Positions 8,235 through 17,983 of a DNA stretch of 52,007 nt are shown piece after piece. Within the stretch, counting starts at the first letter, position 1, and each line of letters begins with the position of its first letter. Made by a program: the position numbers and the translations under genes. Where the stretch lies: contig PMHO01000017.1 in NCBI GenBank assembly GCA_003156715.1, positions 27,496-79,502 on the forward strand, read 5' to 3'. Origin of the DNA: Candidatus Tityobacter terrigena (GTDB taxonomy: Bacteria; Vulcanimicrobiota; Vulcanimicrobiia; Vulcanimicrobiales; Vulcanimicrobiaceae). Under the pieces are notes generated by a model, which was given only the letters and a program-made list of their open reading frames with translations, had not been told where the DNA came from and did no database searches.

Positions 8235-8819
8235 CTATCGCCGGCCGTTGCGCGCCTGCTGTACGGCGGCGAGCGTCACGCCGATACCCGAAAGAATCAC
8301 GTCGCGCATCGGTGAGGCCGTCGCTTCCCGTTGCGACATTGGAGCCAGCGTCTTTTCGAGGTTCTGCTGTGCCGCTTCCACGCGTTGCTCCGCCTCCGCC
8401 AGCGTATTGGGTGGCGACCCAGATTCGCCGAGGAGATGCTCCAAGCTGCGTGTCGGTACGAGTCCGCCCGCACGAGCCAATGTCGCGCGCCCGCTTGACG
8501 CCAGGACGAATGCAAGGATGAGATAGACGACGGCGACGACGAGTGCGGCGGCCCAGCCTGCCATGATCGTCGAGAGCGCGCCGATGAACGCCGCGCTCAA
8601 ACTCACCAAGGCTGCTACGAGAAAGAGCGCCGCGAGCCCGAGGCTCATCCCGCCCTGCGCTGCGACACGCGCTTTCTCGCCGAGTTCGACACGTGCCAAT
8701 TCCGCTTCGCCGCGAACAACATCGAAAAGATCGGCCATCGCGCGACGCGAAAGATTCGGCATCGACTGAGCACGAAGTTCGTATGCGTGCGTGCCCTCCG
8801 TCATGTCCATCGGGTCCAT
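8235..8819 (-). CDS. phage-holin-family-like (DUF1469) membrane protein
   Basis: I use ATG 8819 (MDPMDMTEG...), although the frame stays open to 8861. The 194-residue protein has an amphipathic N-terminal helix (DLFDVVRGEAELARVELGEK), two adjacent membrane helices (about residues 55-110, GGMSLGLAALFLVAALV and AALVVAVVYLILAF), and a polar C-terminal helix of coiled-coil character. This layout is that of the Phage_holin_3_6 / DUF1469 family, chromosomally common, with a supposed role in envelope stress rather than lysis. No phage genes are nearby. Confidence 0.7.
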   Translation of the reverse strand: MDPMDMTEGTHAYELRAQSMPNLSRRAMADLFDVVRGEAELARVELGEKARVAAQGGMSLGLAALFLVAALVSLSAAFIGALSTIMAGWAAALVVAVVYLILAFVLASSGRATLARAGGLVPTRSLEHLLGESGSPPNTLAEAEQRVEAAQQNLEKTLAPMSQREATASPMRDVILSGIGVTLAAVQQARNGRR

Positions 8820-9138
8820 TGGAACGTCACCCTTCCAGGGCTTTCGGCCTCTTCGGCACACCCCATGAGCCCCTCGTTACCCATCTATGTGGCAAACCAA
8901 ACGCACCGACCATTTTGCTGAGCTGAGCGCGGTGTAACTACGCCCTTCGGCTTTTATAGCCGTGTTGGATAGCCGAGAAAACCGGCTCCCCACGGGCGCT
9001 GACGGTCCGGCTGTCTCGACGCGCGCCAGCGGGGGTCCACCGAAACCGCGACCCAGGGTCCCACGAGTGCGCCGTGCGCGAGCGGCGATTGTTCACAAAC
9101 CCGAGCAAATGCGTACAACGTAGGGCGATCTCTATCGA

Positions 9139-9531
9139 TTACTTCTCGATCGGGCAACCAAAACACAGAACGTACCCGCTGTTATCCGTGATCTCGAAGG
9201 CGCGCAGTCCGTCACTGGTGTCGGCCAGTTGCCGGCGCACTGGAGCGTTCCTGGCAAGAAGCTCGGCGTAGAGCGATTCGGGATCACTTGTGAGCACGTA
9301 CGCGTCCCACGCGGCCCATTCGTGACGCGAAGGATTCGGTTGCGGATGGACGTTCGGAGTAACGTGCTTAAACATGAACATTACCTGGTCTCGCGCGAGC
9401 ATCGCCCAGAAGTCAACGCCCTGCCCATCCCCGCCCTTGTGGCGCACGTGGAAACCAAGCCGGGACTCGTAGAACGCAATCGTTGCGGTCAAGTCGTCAA
9501 CGATAAAGAAGGGCGTAACGCTATTCAACAT
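9139..9531 (-). CDS. VOC-superfamily protein (glyoxalase/bleomycin-resistance fold)
   Basis: A 130-residue protein with the paired beta-alpha-beta-beta-beta modules of the vicinal-oxygen-chelate fold: NSVTPFFIVDDLTATIAFYE at the start, then LGFHVRHKGG, and the closing FEITDNSGYVLCFGCP. ATG 9531 is chosen because GGAGGAG lies nine bases upstream; a TTG at 9549 is in frame but would swallow that site. Substrate is unknown; the usual C-terminal metal Glu position is not obvious. It stands alone, 70 bases from the next minus-strand gene's end. Confidence 0.8.
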   Translation of the reverse strand: MLNSVTPFFIVDDLTATIAFYESRLGFHVRHKGGDGQGVDFWAMLARDQVMFMFKHVTPNVHPQPNPSRHEWAAWDAYVLTSDPESLYAELLARNAPVRRQLADTSDGLRAFEITDNSGYVLCFGCPIEK

Positions 9532-9603
9532 GCTCTTGGACTCCTCCAACCTCTGTTTGTCTCATTCGCTCAAGCCGACTACTGGCTGCATCGATCGAGC
9601 AGG

Positions 9604-11199
9604 TTATGGTTGCGCGGTTTCCGGCTCCGCAGGTTTTACGGCAACACGTGGAGCGGTTGTTGCAGGCTTGAGAAAGGCTTTTCCCGGTGACGAGTACGCG
9701 TCGCCAAGCACGGCGTAGCGGCGAATGTGAATGAAGGGCTCCCCCTCCTTGGCGTTCGTCATTCCTGGTTCCAAAAGTATCGTGTGAACGCCCGCGCGCG
9801 GCCAGCGCCAAGCGAAGAGAAGGGAGTCGGGCAATCCGAGACCCGAGCTCGACTTATTCTGCCAGATCCCCGTTCGATCGAAGGTTTCGCGCCCGTCGAG
9901 CGAGACCCGTGCGTGGCCGGATTCGCAGCAGCGCTCTCCAATCGTGCCGAAGAGTGCGATGGCGTCTCCGTGAAACGTAATCCGTGCCGGCAACAAGCTG
10001 ATATCCAAGCGAACCGTCCGGGCGCTACGCCACGCTCCGGCCGGTGGTGCGTTACGCGAAGCAAGGGACGCTGCCGCAAACATCAGAGCGAAGCCGCCAT
10101 TCGTCTGCCAGGCGGTGACCGGACCGCTCGGCGGGGGACCGTCGAAAAACCGTCCGAAGTTGCCGGAGGGTGTCCGCGCCGAAACGGCCGCTCTCGCGTT
10201 TCGCAGAATCCAGTCCCTCCCAACCGATAGTGGTACGTCCTGGGCGAGGTCATACATCGCTTCGACGAGCGGTTCGGCCACGTCATTCTCGGCTTGCAAG
10301 TCCGCGAAAACTTTACGTCCGTCCGACAGGTAGGTGTCGGCCGCCGCTGCCGTGGCAATCGCCTGCCGGCGATAGCTCCCATCGCGCGTCGCATGGTAGA
10401 GGCCCAAGCCTGCCTCGATCATATTTCCATTGACCGATGCGAAGAAGCGGCGTGGCAGTTGCCTGCAGTCTGCGCCGTCGTCGAAGACGTAGGCCGTATA
10501 AAGGGGCACGTTTGGATCGAGGAAGAAACGCCGCACCGCCGCGTATTTCCTACGAGCCTTTTCGAGGTAGGGCGCAAGCCCGGTGGCGCGATAGAGAAGC
10601 AGCGCGACGCGGATCGCATTCGAATCGGTTTCGAGCGTCTTGAGTTTACTGTGCCCGCCAAAAGGTCTCTGGTAGTCGATGCCGGGGCACGCTCCCAGCG
10701 CGTAGGCGTTACTGAGGTCCACCACGTCGAAGTCGGCTTTCGCCTCCTCGAGCGGAAGCGCGTCATCGTTTCCGACAACCTCGTAGTCGCGTAGCGCGGC
10801 CAGGGCGTCCCATTCCGGGACGTCGCTCAACTGCGAGCATACCTTGCCTTCGCAGGCCACGCCGTAGCGTCGCGCCGTCGACGCGAGGCTCCAGAAGTAG
10901 GGCGCGAGCGACACGTCATGCGTCGACTTCCAGCGCAGATAAAGCGCGTAGGTGATGGCATCGGCGCCCCAATCCTGGTTGACGCTCCTACAGCCGGGCG
11001 CAAGGCACAGCCGCCAGCGGCCTCGATCGTACCAATCGTTTTCGAGCGTCGTAAGCGCGGCCGCGCCGTAGCTCGCGTAGGGGTAAGGTGGCGTCGAAGC
11101 GAGGGCCCGATGGTGAGCCGGCGCGCACGCGCCGACCGCCATCACTAATGCGATCGCGCAACGTGACAGAGTGGCGCCCACGCCGGCTATGTCTAACAT
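9604..11199 (-). CDS. exported six-hairpin glycosidase-like protein (GH76-like)
   Basis: A 531-residue protein. The N-terminus is hydrophobic with a possible lipobox (MAVGAC near residue 26). From residue 45 to about 380 it is a series of paired helices with YGAAALTTLENDWYDRGRWR, NQDWGADAITYALYLRW and SVNGNMIEAGLGLYHAT. This is typical of (alpha/alpha)6 glycosidases, most like alpha-1,6-mannanases of GH76. The usual paired catalytic Asp-Asp motif is not clear. The last 150 residues look like a beta-sandwich (LPARITFHGDAIALFGT, HTILLEPGM). GAAGGAGAA precedes the ATG. Substrate cannot be assigned. Confidence 0.5.
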   Translation of the reverse strand: MLDIAGVGATLSRCAIALVMAVGACAPAHHRALASTPPYPYASYGAAALTTLENDWYDRGRWRLCLAPGCRSVNQDWGADAITYALYLRWKSTHDVSLAPYFWSLASTARRYGVACEGKVCSQLSDVPEWDALAALRDYEVVGNDDALPLEEAKADFDVVDLSNAYALGACPGIDYQRPFGGHSKLKTLETDSNAIRVALLLYRATGLAPYLEKARRKYAAVRRFFLDPNVPLYTAYVFDDGADCRQLPRRFFASVNGNMIEAGLGLYHATRDGSYRRQAIATAAAADTYLSDGRKVFADLQAENDVAEPLVEAMYDLAQDVPLSVGRDWILRNARAAVSARTPSGNFGRFFDGPPPSGPVTAWQTNGGFALMFAAASLASRNAPPAGAWRSARTVRLDISLLPARITFHGDAIALFGTIGERCCESGHARVSLDGRETFDRTGIWQNKSSSGLGLPDSLLFAWRWPRAGVHTILLEPGMTNAKEGEPFIHIRRYAVLGDAYSSPGKAFLKPATTAPRVAVKPAEPETAQP

Positions 11200-11359
11200 G
11201 CGAGGCCATTCTCCTTCGGGGTCACCGCGGTGGGAGCGAAATGTGCGTCACTAACACAACGCTTCAAGCCATCGCCGGGATGGTGCCGGGCCCCGGCCAG
11301 CGGACCGACCCCCTCTCGCTCCCAGGCGCGTCAATGCGCCGGCTGATACCGGACGGACG

Positions 11360-12697
11360 CTAGCGTGGCGAGGGACTCGGCGTCGGAACGGCAAGCGCGA
11401 TCCCGTCGTGTAAATTGTCCGTCTGGTTCAATACGATCGGCATCCCCGCCCGAATACCTCCGCCGGAAATCTCGACGTAATCGCTCGTCTGCAAACCGAG
11501 GCGAACGGTGCTCTGCTTTGCAATCGTCTGGCCGGCTTTGCGTTCGACCGAGAAAATCGTGCCGGTGGACCCGTTCTGAATGACGGCCGCGCGCGAGACC
11601 GCGAGTACGTCAGAGTCCACCTGTTTCGTAACGCGCACGGCAACCTCGAGCCCGCCGCGCAGCGAAAGATCCGGGTTTCGCTCTACGATGCGCGCGCGGT
11701 AAAGCAACGTGCCGGCCGTCGGTACCGCGTTGACGTCGGCCACTTTCCCCACGTAGCGCCGCGCCGGATTGGCCGACGTCGCGAACGACACGAGCGTGCC
11801 GCGCGACACGAATGCCAGATCGGTATCCTTGACGTTGAAATCGACATAGACCGGGTCGATCTGCGAAATGGCGTAGATCGCCTGGCTCGGGCTGGCATAG
11901 CTTCCCGGATCGAGCGTGCGCGCAGTCACCACGCCGGCGAATGGCGCATCGATCGTCGTCTGTGACACCGCCGCCCGATATTGCTCGACCAGCCCCTCGG
12001 ATTGAACGACCGCGCCCCGGTTTTGCGCGATGACTTGCTCCTGCAGCGGCGTGTTCGCGAGGTTTTGTCTGGCTTCCGACACCGCTGCCCGATCTTGCGC
12101 GAGCTTATCGTTGTCTTGTTCGAGCGTCTGCTGCGCCAAAACGTATGTCGCACGCGCTTGCTCGTAGGCGCTCTCTGCGACGTAACCGCGGCGAAGGAGG
12201 GTCGCATCGGCTTCGAAGGTCAACTTCGTGTTGACGACGTTTGCCGCGTCCGCGATTTGCGTCTTCTTCTGTTGGGCTAACGTACGCTCCGCTTCGACCA
12301 GTGCCGAACCGTTCGAAACGGTCGTGATCGGAAGCTGAATCTTCGACTGCGCCAGCTTTGCAACGTTCTGCACGTCGGTCGCTTCTTGCTGAGTCAGCGT
12401 CGCGCGAAGGATTGAATCGTCGATCTTCGCGAGGACCTCGCCTTTATACACCCGATCGCCCTCGTTGGCATAAACTGCAACGAGCGTTCCCGATTGCTGC
12501 GGCGCGAGATTGGCGGAGAGAAACGGGTCGACCTGACCGTCGAGCGATTCGTAGCTTCCCATGGTCCGCCGCTCGACAACGGTCGTCTGAACCGAGACCG
12601 CCGCCGGCGGCGGCGACCCGCCGTGCGACCCGCACCCCGTCGCCAGCATGCCGATATTCGAGGTGAGAATGACGCCTAGCAACGATCGGCGGTTCAT
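11360..12697 (-). CDS. RND efflux periplasmic adaptor lipoprotein (AcrA/HlyD family)
   Basis: A 445-residue membrane fusion protein. Residues 1-22 are a lipoprotein signal with lipobox LATGC, placing it on a membrane face in the periplasm. A lipoyl half-motif (GTLVAVYANEGDRVYKGEVLAKID), a long alpha-hairpin (residues about 100-230, Gln/Ala-rich), the second lipoyl half (TIDAPFAGVVTARTLDPGSY) and beta-barrel and membrane-proximal domains follow. Its ATG overlaps the stop of the pump gene (ATGA), so both are made together. The order pump-then-adaptor is the reverse of acrAB. No outer-membrane channel gene is in the window. Confidence 0.93.
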   Translation of the reverse strand: MNRRSLLGVILTSNIGMLATGCGSHGGSPPPAAVSVQTTVVERRTMGSYESLDGQVDPFLSANLAPQQSGTLVAVYANEGDRVYKGEVLAKIDDSILRATLTQQEATDVQNVAKLAQSKIQLPITTVSNGSALVEAERTLAQQKKTQIADAANVVNTKLTFEADATLLRRGYVAESAYEQARATYVLAQQTLEQDNDKLAQDRAAVSEARQNLANTPLQEQVIAQNRGAVVQSEGLVEQYRAAVSQTTIDAPFAGVVTARTLDPGSYASPSQAIYAISQIDPVYVDFNVKDTDLAFVSRGTLVSFATSANPARRYVGKVADVNAVPTAGTLLYRARIVERNPDLSLRGGLEVAVRVTKQVDSDVLAVSRAAVIQNGSTGTIFSVERKAGQTIAKQSTVRLGLQTSDYVEISGGGIRAGMPIVLNQTDNLHDGIALAVPTPSPSPR

Positions 12698-15600
12698 AGA
12701 GGATCGATCTGCACTTTCGCTTCAGGCCCCGCGAGCTCTTGCGACGAGGCGTGCTGCACCTCGAAGCGCTGGTCGAATCCTGCAACGATCAGATACAACG
12801 CCGGGATCACGACCAGGTTGAGCGCGGTCGAGACGATCATGCCCCCGAAGATCGCGGTTCCGAGGGAGTGACGGCTCGCCGCGCCCGCGCCCGTCGCCCA
12901 GACCAGCGGCACGATGCCGAAGATAAACGCGATCGAGGTCATGAGAATGGGCCGCAGACGAGTTTCGGCGGCGTGAACGACTGCATCCGCGGCCGACATA
13001 CCTCGACGGCGCAGCTGATTCGAGAATTCGACGATCAGGATGGCGTTCTTACTCGCGAGCCCGATCAGCATCACGTACCCGACCTGCGCGTATATGTCGC
13101 TGGAAAACGAGCGCAGGTGCAATGCCGCGAGCGCTCCGAGAATCGCGAGCGGCGTCGCCAGCAAAATGATAAAGGGTTCCGTAATGCTTTCGTACTGCGC
13201 CGCGAGTACGAAGAACACGAAGAGCAAGCCGAGCGCGAAAATGAGCCCCGCCTGACTGCCGCCCGTGAGCTGCTCGAGCGCGATGCCCGACCAGTCGTAA
13301 GCGTAGCCACGGGGCAAGGTCTTCGAGAGGTTTACCATCGTCTGCAGCGACTGACCGGTGCCGAGGCCGGGCGGCGTCGCGCCGGTAATTTCGATATTGC
13401 GAAAGAGATCGAAGTGCGTGATGATCGGGGCGCTAGGACGCTGCGTGTACGTGATGAACTGCGAGACGGGCGTCGTCGCTCCGCTCGACGAGCGCACGTA
13501 GACCTTGTCGAGATCCGAGAGCTGCTCGCGGAACGGTGCGTCGCCTTGCATGTAGACATGGTAGGTCCGGTCGAGATAGGTAAAATCGTTGACGAAAGCC
13601 GAACCGATGTCGGTTTGCAACGCATTGAAAATATCGCCGACGTTGACTCCCGCATCCTCGGCTTTGCGCCGGTCCACCTTGATTTCGAGATGCGGAGCGA
13701 TCGCCGAATACGTGGTGTTCGCATTAGCGACCGATCCGCTCGCGTTGGCTTTGGCGATGAGATCCTTCGCAACGCGGTCGAGATCCTCGATCGAGCCAAA
13801 GCCGCGGTCCTCTAATTCGTATTGGAAGCCTCCGACGTTTCCTAGGCCCTGCACGGCCGGCGGACCGAATGCGAGTATCTCCGCACCTTTGATCTTAGCG
13901 AGCGGCGTTTGGATGGACGCCAGAATATTGGGCAATTGCGCGGCCGCCGCCGTACGCTGCGACCACGGCTTCAACCGCACCACCACAAATCCCAAATTCG
14001 TACCGTTGCCCGAGCCGCCCACGCCTCGGCCGCTGATGTTGAAAATGAAACGGATGCCGGGCTGGCTTTTGACGATGCGCTCGACCTCTTGACCGAGCTG
14101 CCGTTCGCGCCAAAGCGGCGTTCCTTGCGGAGCTTGGATGGACACGAAGAAGTATCCCAGATCCTCGTCGGGCAAGAAGCCGGTCGGCGTCAGAACGAAG
14201 ACGAGACCCGTCAGGCCGAGCGCGACGACGAAACCGATCGCGATCGCCGTGCGTGCCCCGACAATCCATAACAGTAGCCGCGCGTACCCCGAGCGCGTGG
14301 CGGAAATTGCCCGGTTGATAACGCCGAAAAACCGGCCGCGACGTTCCGGCTCGCCTCGAACGAGGATGACGGAAAGGGCGGGCGTCAAGGTGAGCGCCAT
14401 GACGAGCGAGATCGAGACCGAGCAGGCGATCGTCAGCGCGAACTGTTTGTACAATTCGCCCGTCGTTCCCGGAAAGAAACCGACCGGGATGAAGACCGCG
14501 AGCAAAACCAGTGACGTCGCAACGACCGCTCCGGTGATCTCTCGCATCGCCTCGGCGGCGTTTTCGAAGGGCGATCGGTCCGGATGACTTTGCATCAAGC
14601 GCGCGATGTTCTCGATGACGACGATCGCATCATCGACAACGAGCCCGGTCGCAAGCGTCAGGCCGAACAGCGTGAGCGTATTGATCGAAAAGTGCAGCGC
14701 AGAGACCAGTCCGAATGTTCCGATGAGCGAGACGGGAATCGTAACGGCCGGTATCAGGGTCGTGCGCCAGTCCTGAAGGAAGAGGTAAATCACGATAACG
14801 ACCAGCAGGATCGCGATCGCTAGCGTTATCACGACCTCATAAATCGATTCCCGCACGAAATCGGTCGTATCCGAAGGGAGATCCCAACGCAGGCCGGGCG
14901 GAAAGCGCGCAGCAAGTTGCGCCATCTCAGCCGTTACTGCGGCTGAAACCGAAAGGGCGTTCGCGCCCGGCGTCTGCTGAATGCCAAGGCCGATCGTCGG
15001 CTTGTCGTTGAGGTTCGAGACGGACGTATACGAGTCCGCACCAAGCTCGGCACGCCCCACGTCGCGCAGACGGATGATGCCGCCGCTGGGCGTCGTGCGC
15101 AGGATGATGTCTTCAAACTCCTGGGCCGTTTGCAACTGTCCCGACACGTCCACCGAAAGGTAGTACGGGTGTCCGGGGATCGACGGCTCGCTTCCAAATG
15201 CCCCCGATGGTACTTGAACGTTTTGTGCCTCCAGCGCCGATGCTACGTCGGTCGTCGCCAGCCCGTTGTCGGCCAGCTTCTTGGGATCGAGCCAAAGACG
15301 CATCGCATACACGCGCTGACCGAAGATCGTGATCTGTCCGACGCCAGGAATGCGTTTGAGCGGGTCCACGACTTGCAGCGAAGCGTAGTTCGATAGGAAG
15401 AGCGGGTCGTAGCGATTGTCCGGCGACGTCAGGGTGACGATCATCAGAAAACTTCCCACGCTCTTCGTGACGGTCACGCCTTCGTTCTGCACGACGCTTG
15501 GCAACGAACCGTTCGCCTGCTGAATCGCGATCAGAACGTCCGTGGCCGCCGCATTGATATCGACACCTAGACCGAACGTGGCGCTCAGCGCTAGCGAGCC

Positions 15601-15855
15601 GTCATCTCCGCTCTGAGATGTAATGTAGCGCAGGCCTTGCGATCCGTTGATCGCTTCCTCAATCGGCGTCGTCACGGCAGCCTCGACCTCCGTCGCATTT
15701 GCGCCGGGATAGGTTGCAGAGACGTTGATCTGCGGCGGCGTAATCTGCGGAAACTGGCCGATGGGAAGACCGGGAATGGCGATGAGGCCGACGGTCAGGA
15801 TGATCGCCGATATGACGGCCGCGAAGATGGGCCGCCGCAGAAAAAACCCTGACAC
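12694..15855 (-). CDS. RND multidrug efflux pump, HAE1 family (AcrB-like)
   Basis: A 1053-residue inner-membrane proton antiporter, full length for the family, starting at GTG 15855. The proton-relay residues are present: D408-D409 in TM4 (TGLVVDDAIVVIENI) and the Lys in TM10 (LIGLASKNAILIVEF). The N-terminal FFLRRPIFAAVISAII and two large periplasmic porter/docking loops are as expected. It exports hydrophobic compounds in concert with the overlapping adaptor. The upstream neighbour on the same strand, 67 bases away, is benzoylformate decarboxylase, so pump expression could be tied to aromatic metabolism. No adjacent TetR or MarR regulator is seen. Confidence 0.95.
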   Translation of the reverse strand: MSGFFLRRPIFAAVISAIILTVGLIAIPGLPIGQFPQITPPQINVSATYPGANATEVEAAVTTPIEEAINGSQGLRYITSQSGDDGSLALSATFGLGVDINAAATDVLIAIQQANGSLPSVVQNEGVTVTKSVGSFLMIVTLTSPDNRYDPLFLSNYASLQVVDPLKRIPGVGQITIFGQRVYAMRLWLDPKKLADNGLATTDVASALEAQNVQVPSGAFGSEPSIPGHPYYLSVDVSGQLQTAQEFEDIILRTTPSGGIIRLRDVGRAELGADSYTSVSNLNDKPTIGLGIQQTPGANALSVSAAVTAEMAQLAARFPPGLRWDLPSDTTDFVRESIYEVVITLAIAILLVVIVIYLFLQDWRTTLIPAVTIPVSLIGTFGLVSALHFSINTLTLFGLTLATGLVVDDAIVVIENIARLMQSHPDRSPFENAAEAMREITGAVVATSLVLLAVFIPVGFFPGTTGELYKQFALTIACSVSISLVMALTLTPALSVILVRGEPERRGRFFGVINRAISATRSGYARLLLWIVGARTAIAIGFVVALGLTGLVFVLTPTGFLPDEDLGYFFVSIQAPQGTPLWRERQLGQEVERIVKSQPGIRFIFNISGRGVGGSGNGTNLGFVVVRLKPWSQRTAAAAQLPNILASIQTPLAKIKGAEILAFGPPAVQGLGNVGGFQYELEDRGFGSIEDLDRVAKDLIAKANASGSVANANTTYSAIAPHLEIKVDRRKAEDAGVNVGDIFNALQTDIGSAFVNDFTYLDRTYHVYMQGDAPFREQLSDLDKVYVRSSSGATTPVSQFITYTQRPSAPIITHFDLFRNIEITGATPPGLGTGQSLQTMVNLSKTLPRGYAYDWSGIALEQLTGGSQAGLIFALGLLFVFFVLAAQYESITEPFIILLATPLAILGALAALHLRSFSSDIYAQVGYVMLIGLASKNAILIVEFSNQLRRRGMSAADAVVHAAETRLRPILMTSIAFIFGIVPLVWATGAGAASRHSLGTAIFGGMIVSTALNLVVIPALYLIVAGFDQRFEVQHASSQELAGPEAKVQIDPL

Positions 15856-15922
15856 GCCTTTGGGATTATCCTTGGCTGGATATCGCTACGTCAACGACAA
15901 TTGCCGTCGAGCACGGAGCGCA

Positions 15923-17536
15923 TCAGTACAGGTCACCGGTATCGGGATCGACGGCAATATCCACGACCATCGGGCCCGGCTCGCGCAGCGCCCCAGACAA
16001 GGCGTGCGCAACATCAGCAGCTCGGTCGACGCGAATGCTCTTGCAGCCGAACGCTTTGGCGAGCGACGGAAGGTCGATGCCGGGCAGTTCCATCCCCGGG
16101 GCGTTGCCGACCCGCATAAGCTTGCTGAAGGCTTTGAGCGCGCCGTATCCACCATTGTTGGTTACCACCACGGTGAGCGGCAGCTCGTGCCTTGCCGCCG
16201 TCCAAAGCGCCTGGATCGAATACATTGCCGATCCGTCGCCAATGACACAGACGACGCGGCGCCGGTTGGCTAAGGCGATGCCGGCGGCGGCCGGCAAACC
16301 GTAACCCAAACCGCCGCTCGCCATCGTGTAGAAAGCGCCGCTGCTCCGAATCGGCAGGAAGCGCTGCATTGCCGGGCGATGCGAGGGTGCTTCTTCAACG
16401 ACGGTCGTGTCCGGCGAGATCGCCGCTGAGAGCGCTTGCATGACGAAGTCGATCGGAATCGGATCGCGCGCCATCGCAAGCGGAGCCGGCGGCCGGAGCG
16501 CTGGTCGCGAGCGCGTGCTCGGCGGAAGCAGCTCGAGCAATGCCGCCAGGGAGGGCTTCATCGTTCCCAGGATCGTCGTCGTGCTCGGCGCCTGCGCCGC
16601 CGCAGTGACGTCGTCGACGATCTGGTAGATCGAGGCGCCGGATCGAAAAACGTCAGCCTGACCCGCGACGTGAAACGTGAAAACCGGCGCGCCGATGACG
16701 ACGATCAAATCGTTCTCCCGCAACAGATGCGAGAGCCGCTCCGGTATCGCCGGCAGAAATCCCGCAAAGAGCGGATGGTCCTGCGGAAAGTTTGCGCGGC
16801 TCGACGCCGGTGCTTCCCAGACCGGCGCGCTCGCCCGCTCCGCGAGGCGCACGGCAAGGTCGAACGCCCCTTCGCGATCGACTGCGGCCCCAAGCACAAA
16901 CGCCGGCTTCGTGCTGCGGACGATCGCCTGCGCGAGCTCGGCAAGCAGCCCCGCATCGGGCGCGAAATCCCAGGCAACCTTGCGAGGCGCGACCGGGAGC
17001 GTCATCCGGCCCCAGTCGTCGGACGGGATCGACACGAACGCCGGGCCACGCGGCCGCTGCATCGCCATGTAATAGGCCTGAGCGATCGCCGTCGGGACAT
17101 CTTCTGCTCGCGCGGGTTCGGCCGCCCATTTCACGTAAGGCCGGGGAAACTCCGTGGCGCGCTCGGCGCCAAGAAAGGGATCGAGGGTGAGCAAGCTGCG
17201 CGCCTGCTGACCGGCCGTGATGACCAGCGGCGTCTGATTGCGGTACGCCGTGAAGATGCTGCCGAGTGCGTTGCCCAAACCCGCGGCCGAATGCAGGTTC
17301 GCGAAGGCCGCACGTCCGGTCGCCTGCGCATAGCCGTCCGCCATCGCGACCACCGAAGCCTCTTGCAACGCCAGCACGTAGCGAAAGTCCGCCGGCCAAT
17401 CATCGAGAAAGCCGAGCTCGGTCGAGCCCGGATTCCCGAACACGGTCGTCATGTCGAGCGCGCGCAGCAGGCCAAAGGTCGCTTCCCTAACGCTGACCGG
17501 GCCCGCTGCGCCCTCGGTCGACACCACGAGCGTCAC
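15923..17536 (-). CDS. mdlC: benzoylformate decarboxylase (ThDP-dependent)
   Basis: A 537-residue thiamine diphosphate enzyme that would decarboxylate benzoylformate or a related 2-oxo acid to the aldehyde in the cytoplasm. Close to the MdlC pattern: VREATFGLLRALDMTTVFGN with S38 in NPGST (Ser26 in MdlC), ThDP-activating E59, H82 in NLHSAAG (His70 in MdlC), and the C-terminal GDGSAMYSIQALW...NNGGYG cofactor motif. The GTG 17536 start is uncertain; another GTG lies just downstream. It is flanked by DoxX (37 bases upstream) and the pump gene. The aldehyde dehydrogenase at 3.8 kb could take the product, but is far away. Other 2-oxo acid substrates remain possible. Confidence 0.85.
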   Translation of the reverse strand: MTLVVSTEGAAGPVSVREATFGLLRALDMTTVFGNPGSTELGFLDDWPADFRYVLALQEASVVAMADGYAQATGRAAFANLHSAAGLGNALGSIFTAYRNQTPLVITAGQQARSLLTLDPFLGAERATEFPRPYVKWAAEPARAEDVPTAIAQAYYMAMQRPRGPAFVSIPSDDWGRMTLPVAPRKVAWDFAPDAGLLAELAQAIVRSTKPAFVLGAAVDREGAFDLAVRLAERASAPVWEAPASSRANFPQDHPLFAGFLPAIPERLSHLLRENDLIVVIGAPVFTFHVAGQADVFRSGASIYQIVDDVTAAAQAPSTTTILGTMKPSLAALLELLPPSTRSRPALRPPAPLAMARDPIPIDFVMQALSAAISPDTTVVEEAPSHRPAMQRFLPIRSSGAFYTMASGGLGYGLPAAAGIALANRRRVVCVIGDGSAMYSIQALWTAARHELPLTVVVTNNGGYGALKAFSKLMRVGNAPGMELPGIDLPSLAKAFGCKSIRVDRAADVAHALSGALREPGPMVVDIAVDPDTGDLY

Positions 17537-17573
17537 GAACGTCGCCGCGTTTGACTGCGCGGAAGGTGCGCGA

Positions 17574-17957
17574 TCATGGCATGAGGACGAACTTGCCGCC
17601 GTTCGTGAACAAGATGACGAGCAGCATCGAAATCAGCGTCAAATCGTACGACCAGCCGAATCCACCCTTCCCCCAAAAGCCGGTTTTCCAGACGGCTATC
17701 TTCTTCTGAATCGCGCCGAGCATGATCAGGATCAGTCCGATCGCGGCCAGTTGCTGGAGGACGCCTAAAATCAGTCCCACGCCGCCGGCGAGTTCGGCCA
17801 CCGCGAGGAAAATCGTAAAGCCCTTCGGCGTTCCGATGCTCTTGCTGCGCGCGTCCGGATCCTTGAGGTCATTGTAGCCGCTGTCGATATAGATCGCGCC
17901 GGCCATTATTCTTAGAAACAGTAAACCGTAATCGGTCAAGGGGGTGAGGTCAAACAT
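17574..17957 (-). CDS. DoxX-family membrane protein
   Basis: A 127-residue protein with four hydrophobic helices and the DoxX hallmark near the start (LFLRIMAGAIYIDSGYNDLKDP) and the AELAGGVGLILGVLQQLAAIGLILIML core. Family members are small quinone- or thiol-linked membrane subunits, with a proposed role in redox stress protection. GGAGGGA precedes the ATG. It sits tightly between DUF4126 (26 bases) and benzoylformate decarboxylase (37 bases), suggesting one transcript. Confidence 0.88.
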   Translation of the reverse strand: MFDLTPLTDYGLLFLRIMAGAIYIDSGYNDLKDPDARSKSIGTPKGFTIFLAVAELAGGVGLILGVLQQLAAIGLILIMLGAIQKKIAVWKTGFWGKGGFGWSYDLTLISMLLVILFTNGGKFVLMP

Positions 17958-17983
17958 GCGTTCAGAGTCCCTCCAAAGCCATT

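Noticed and set aside
8235..8819. Holin-like protein as sign of a prophage
   Set aside because: No other phage gene is nearby, and this family is common on chromosomes as a non-phage membrane protein.
12739..13815. 358-codon open frame on the plus strand
   Set aside because: It is antisense to the RND pump, which has all conserved residues; the composition is Arg-rich.
16436..17554. 372-codon open frame on the plus strand
   Set aside because: Antisense to benzoylformate decarboxylase; strongly Arg-rich and without domain.
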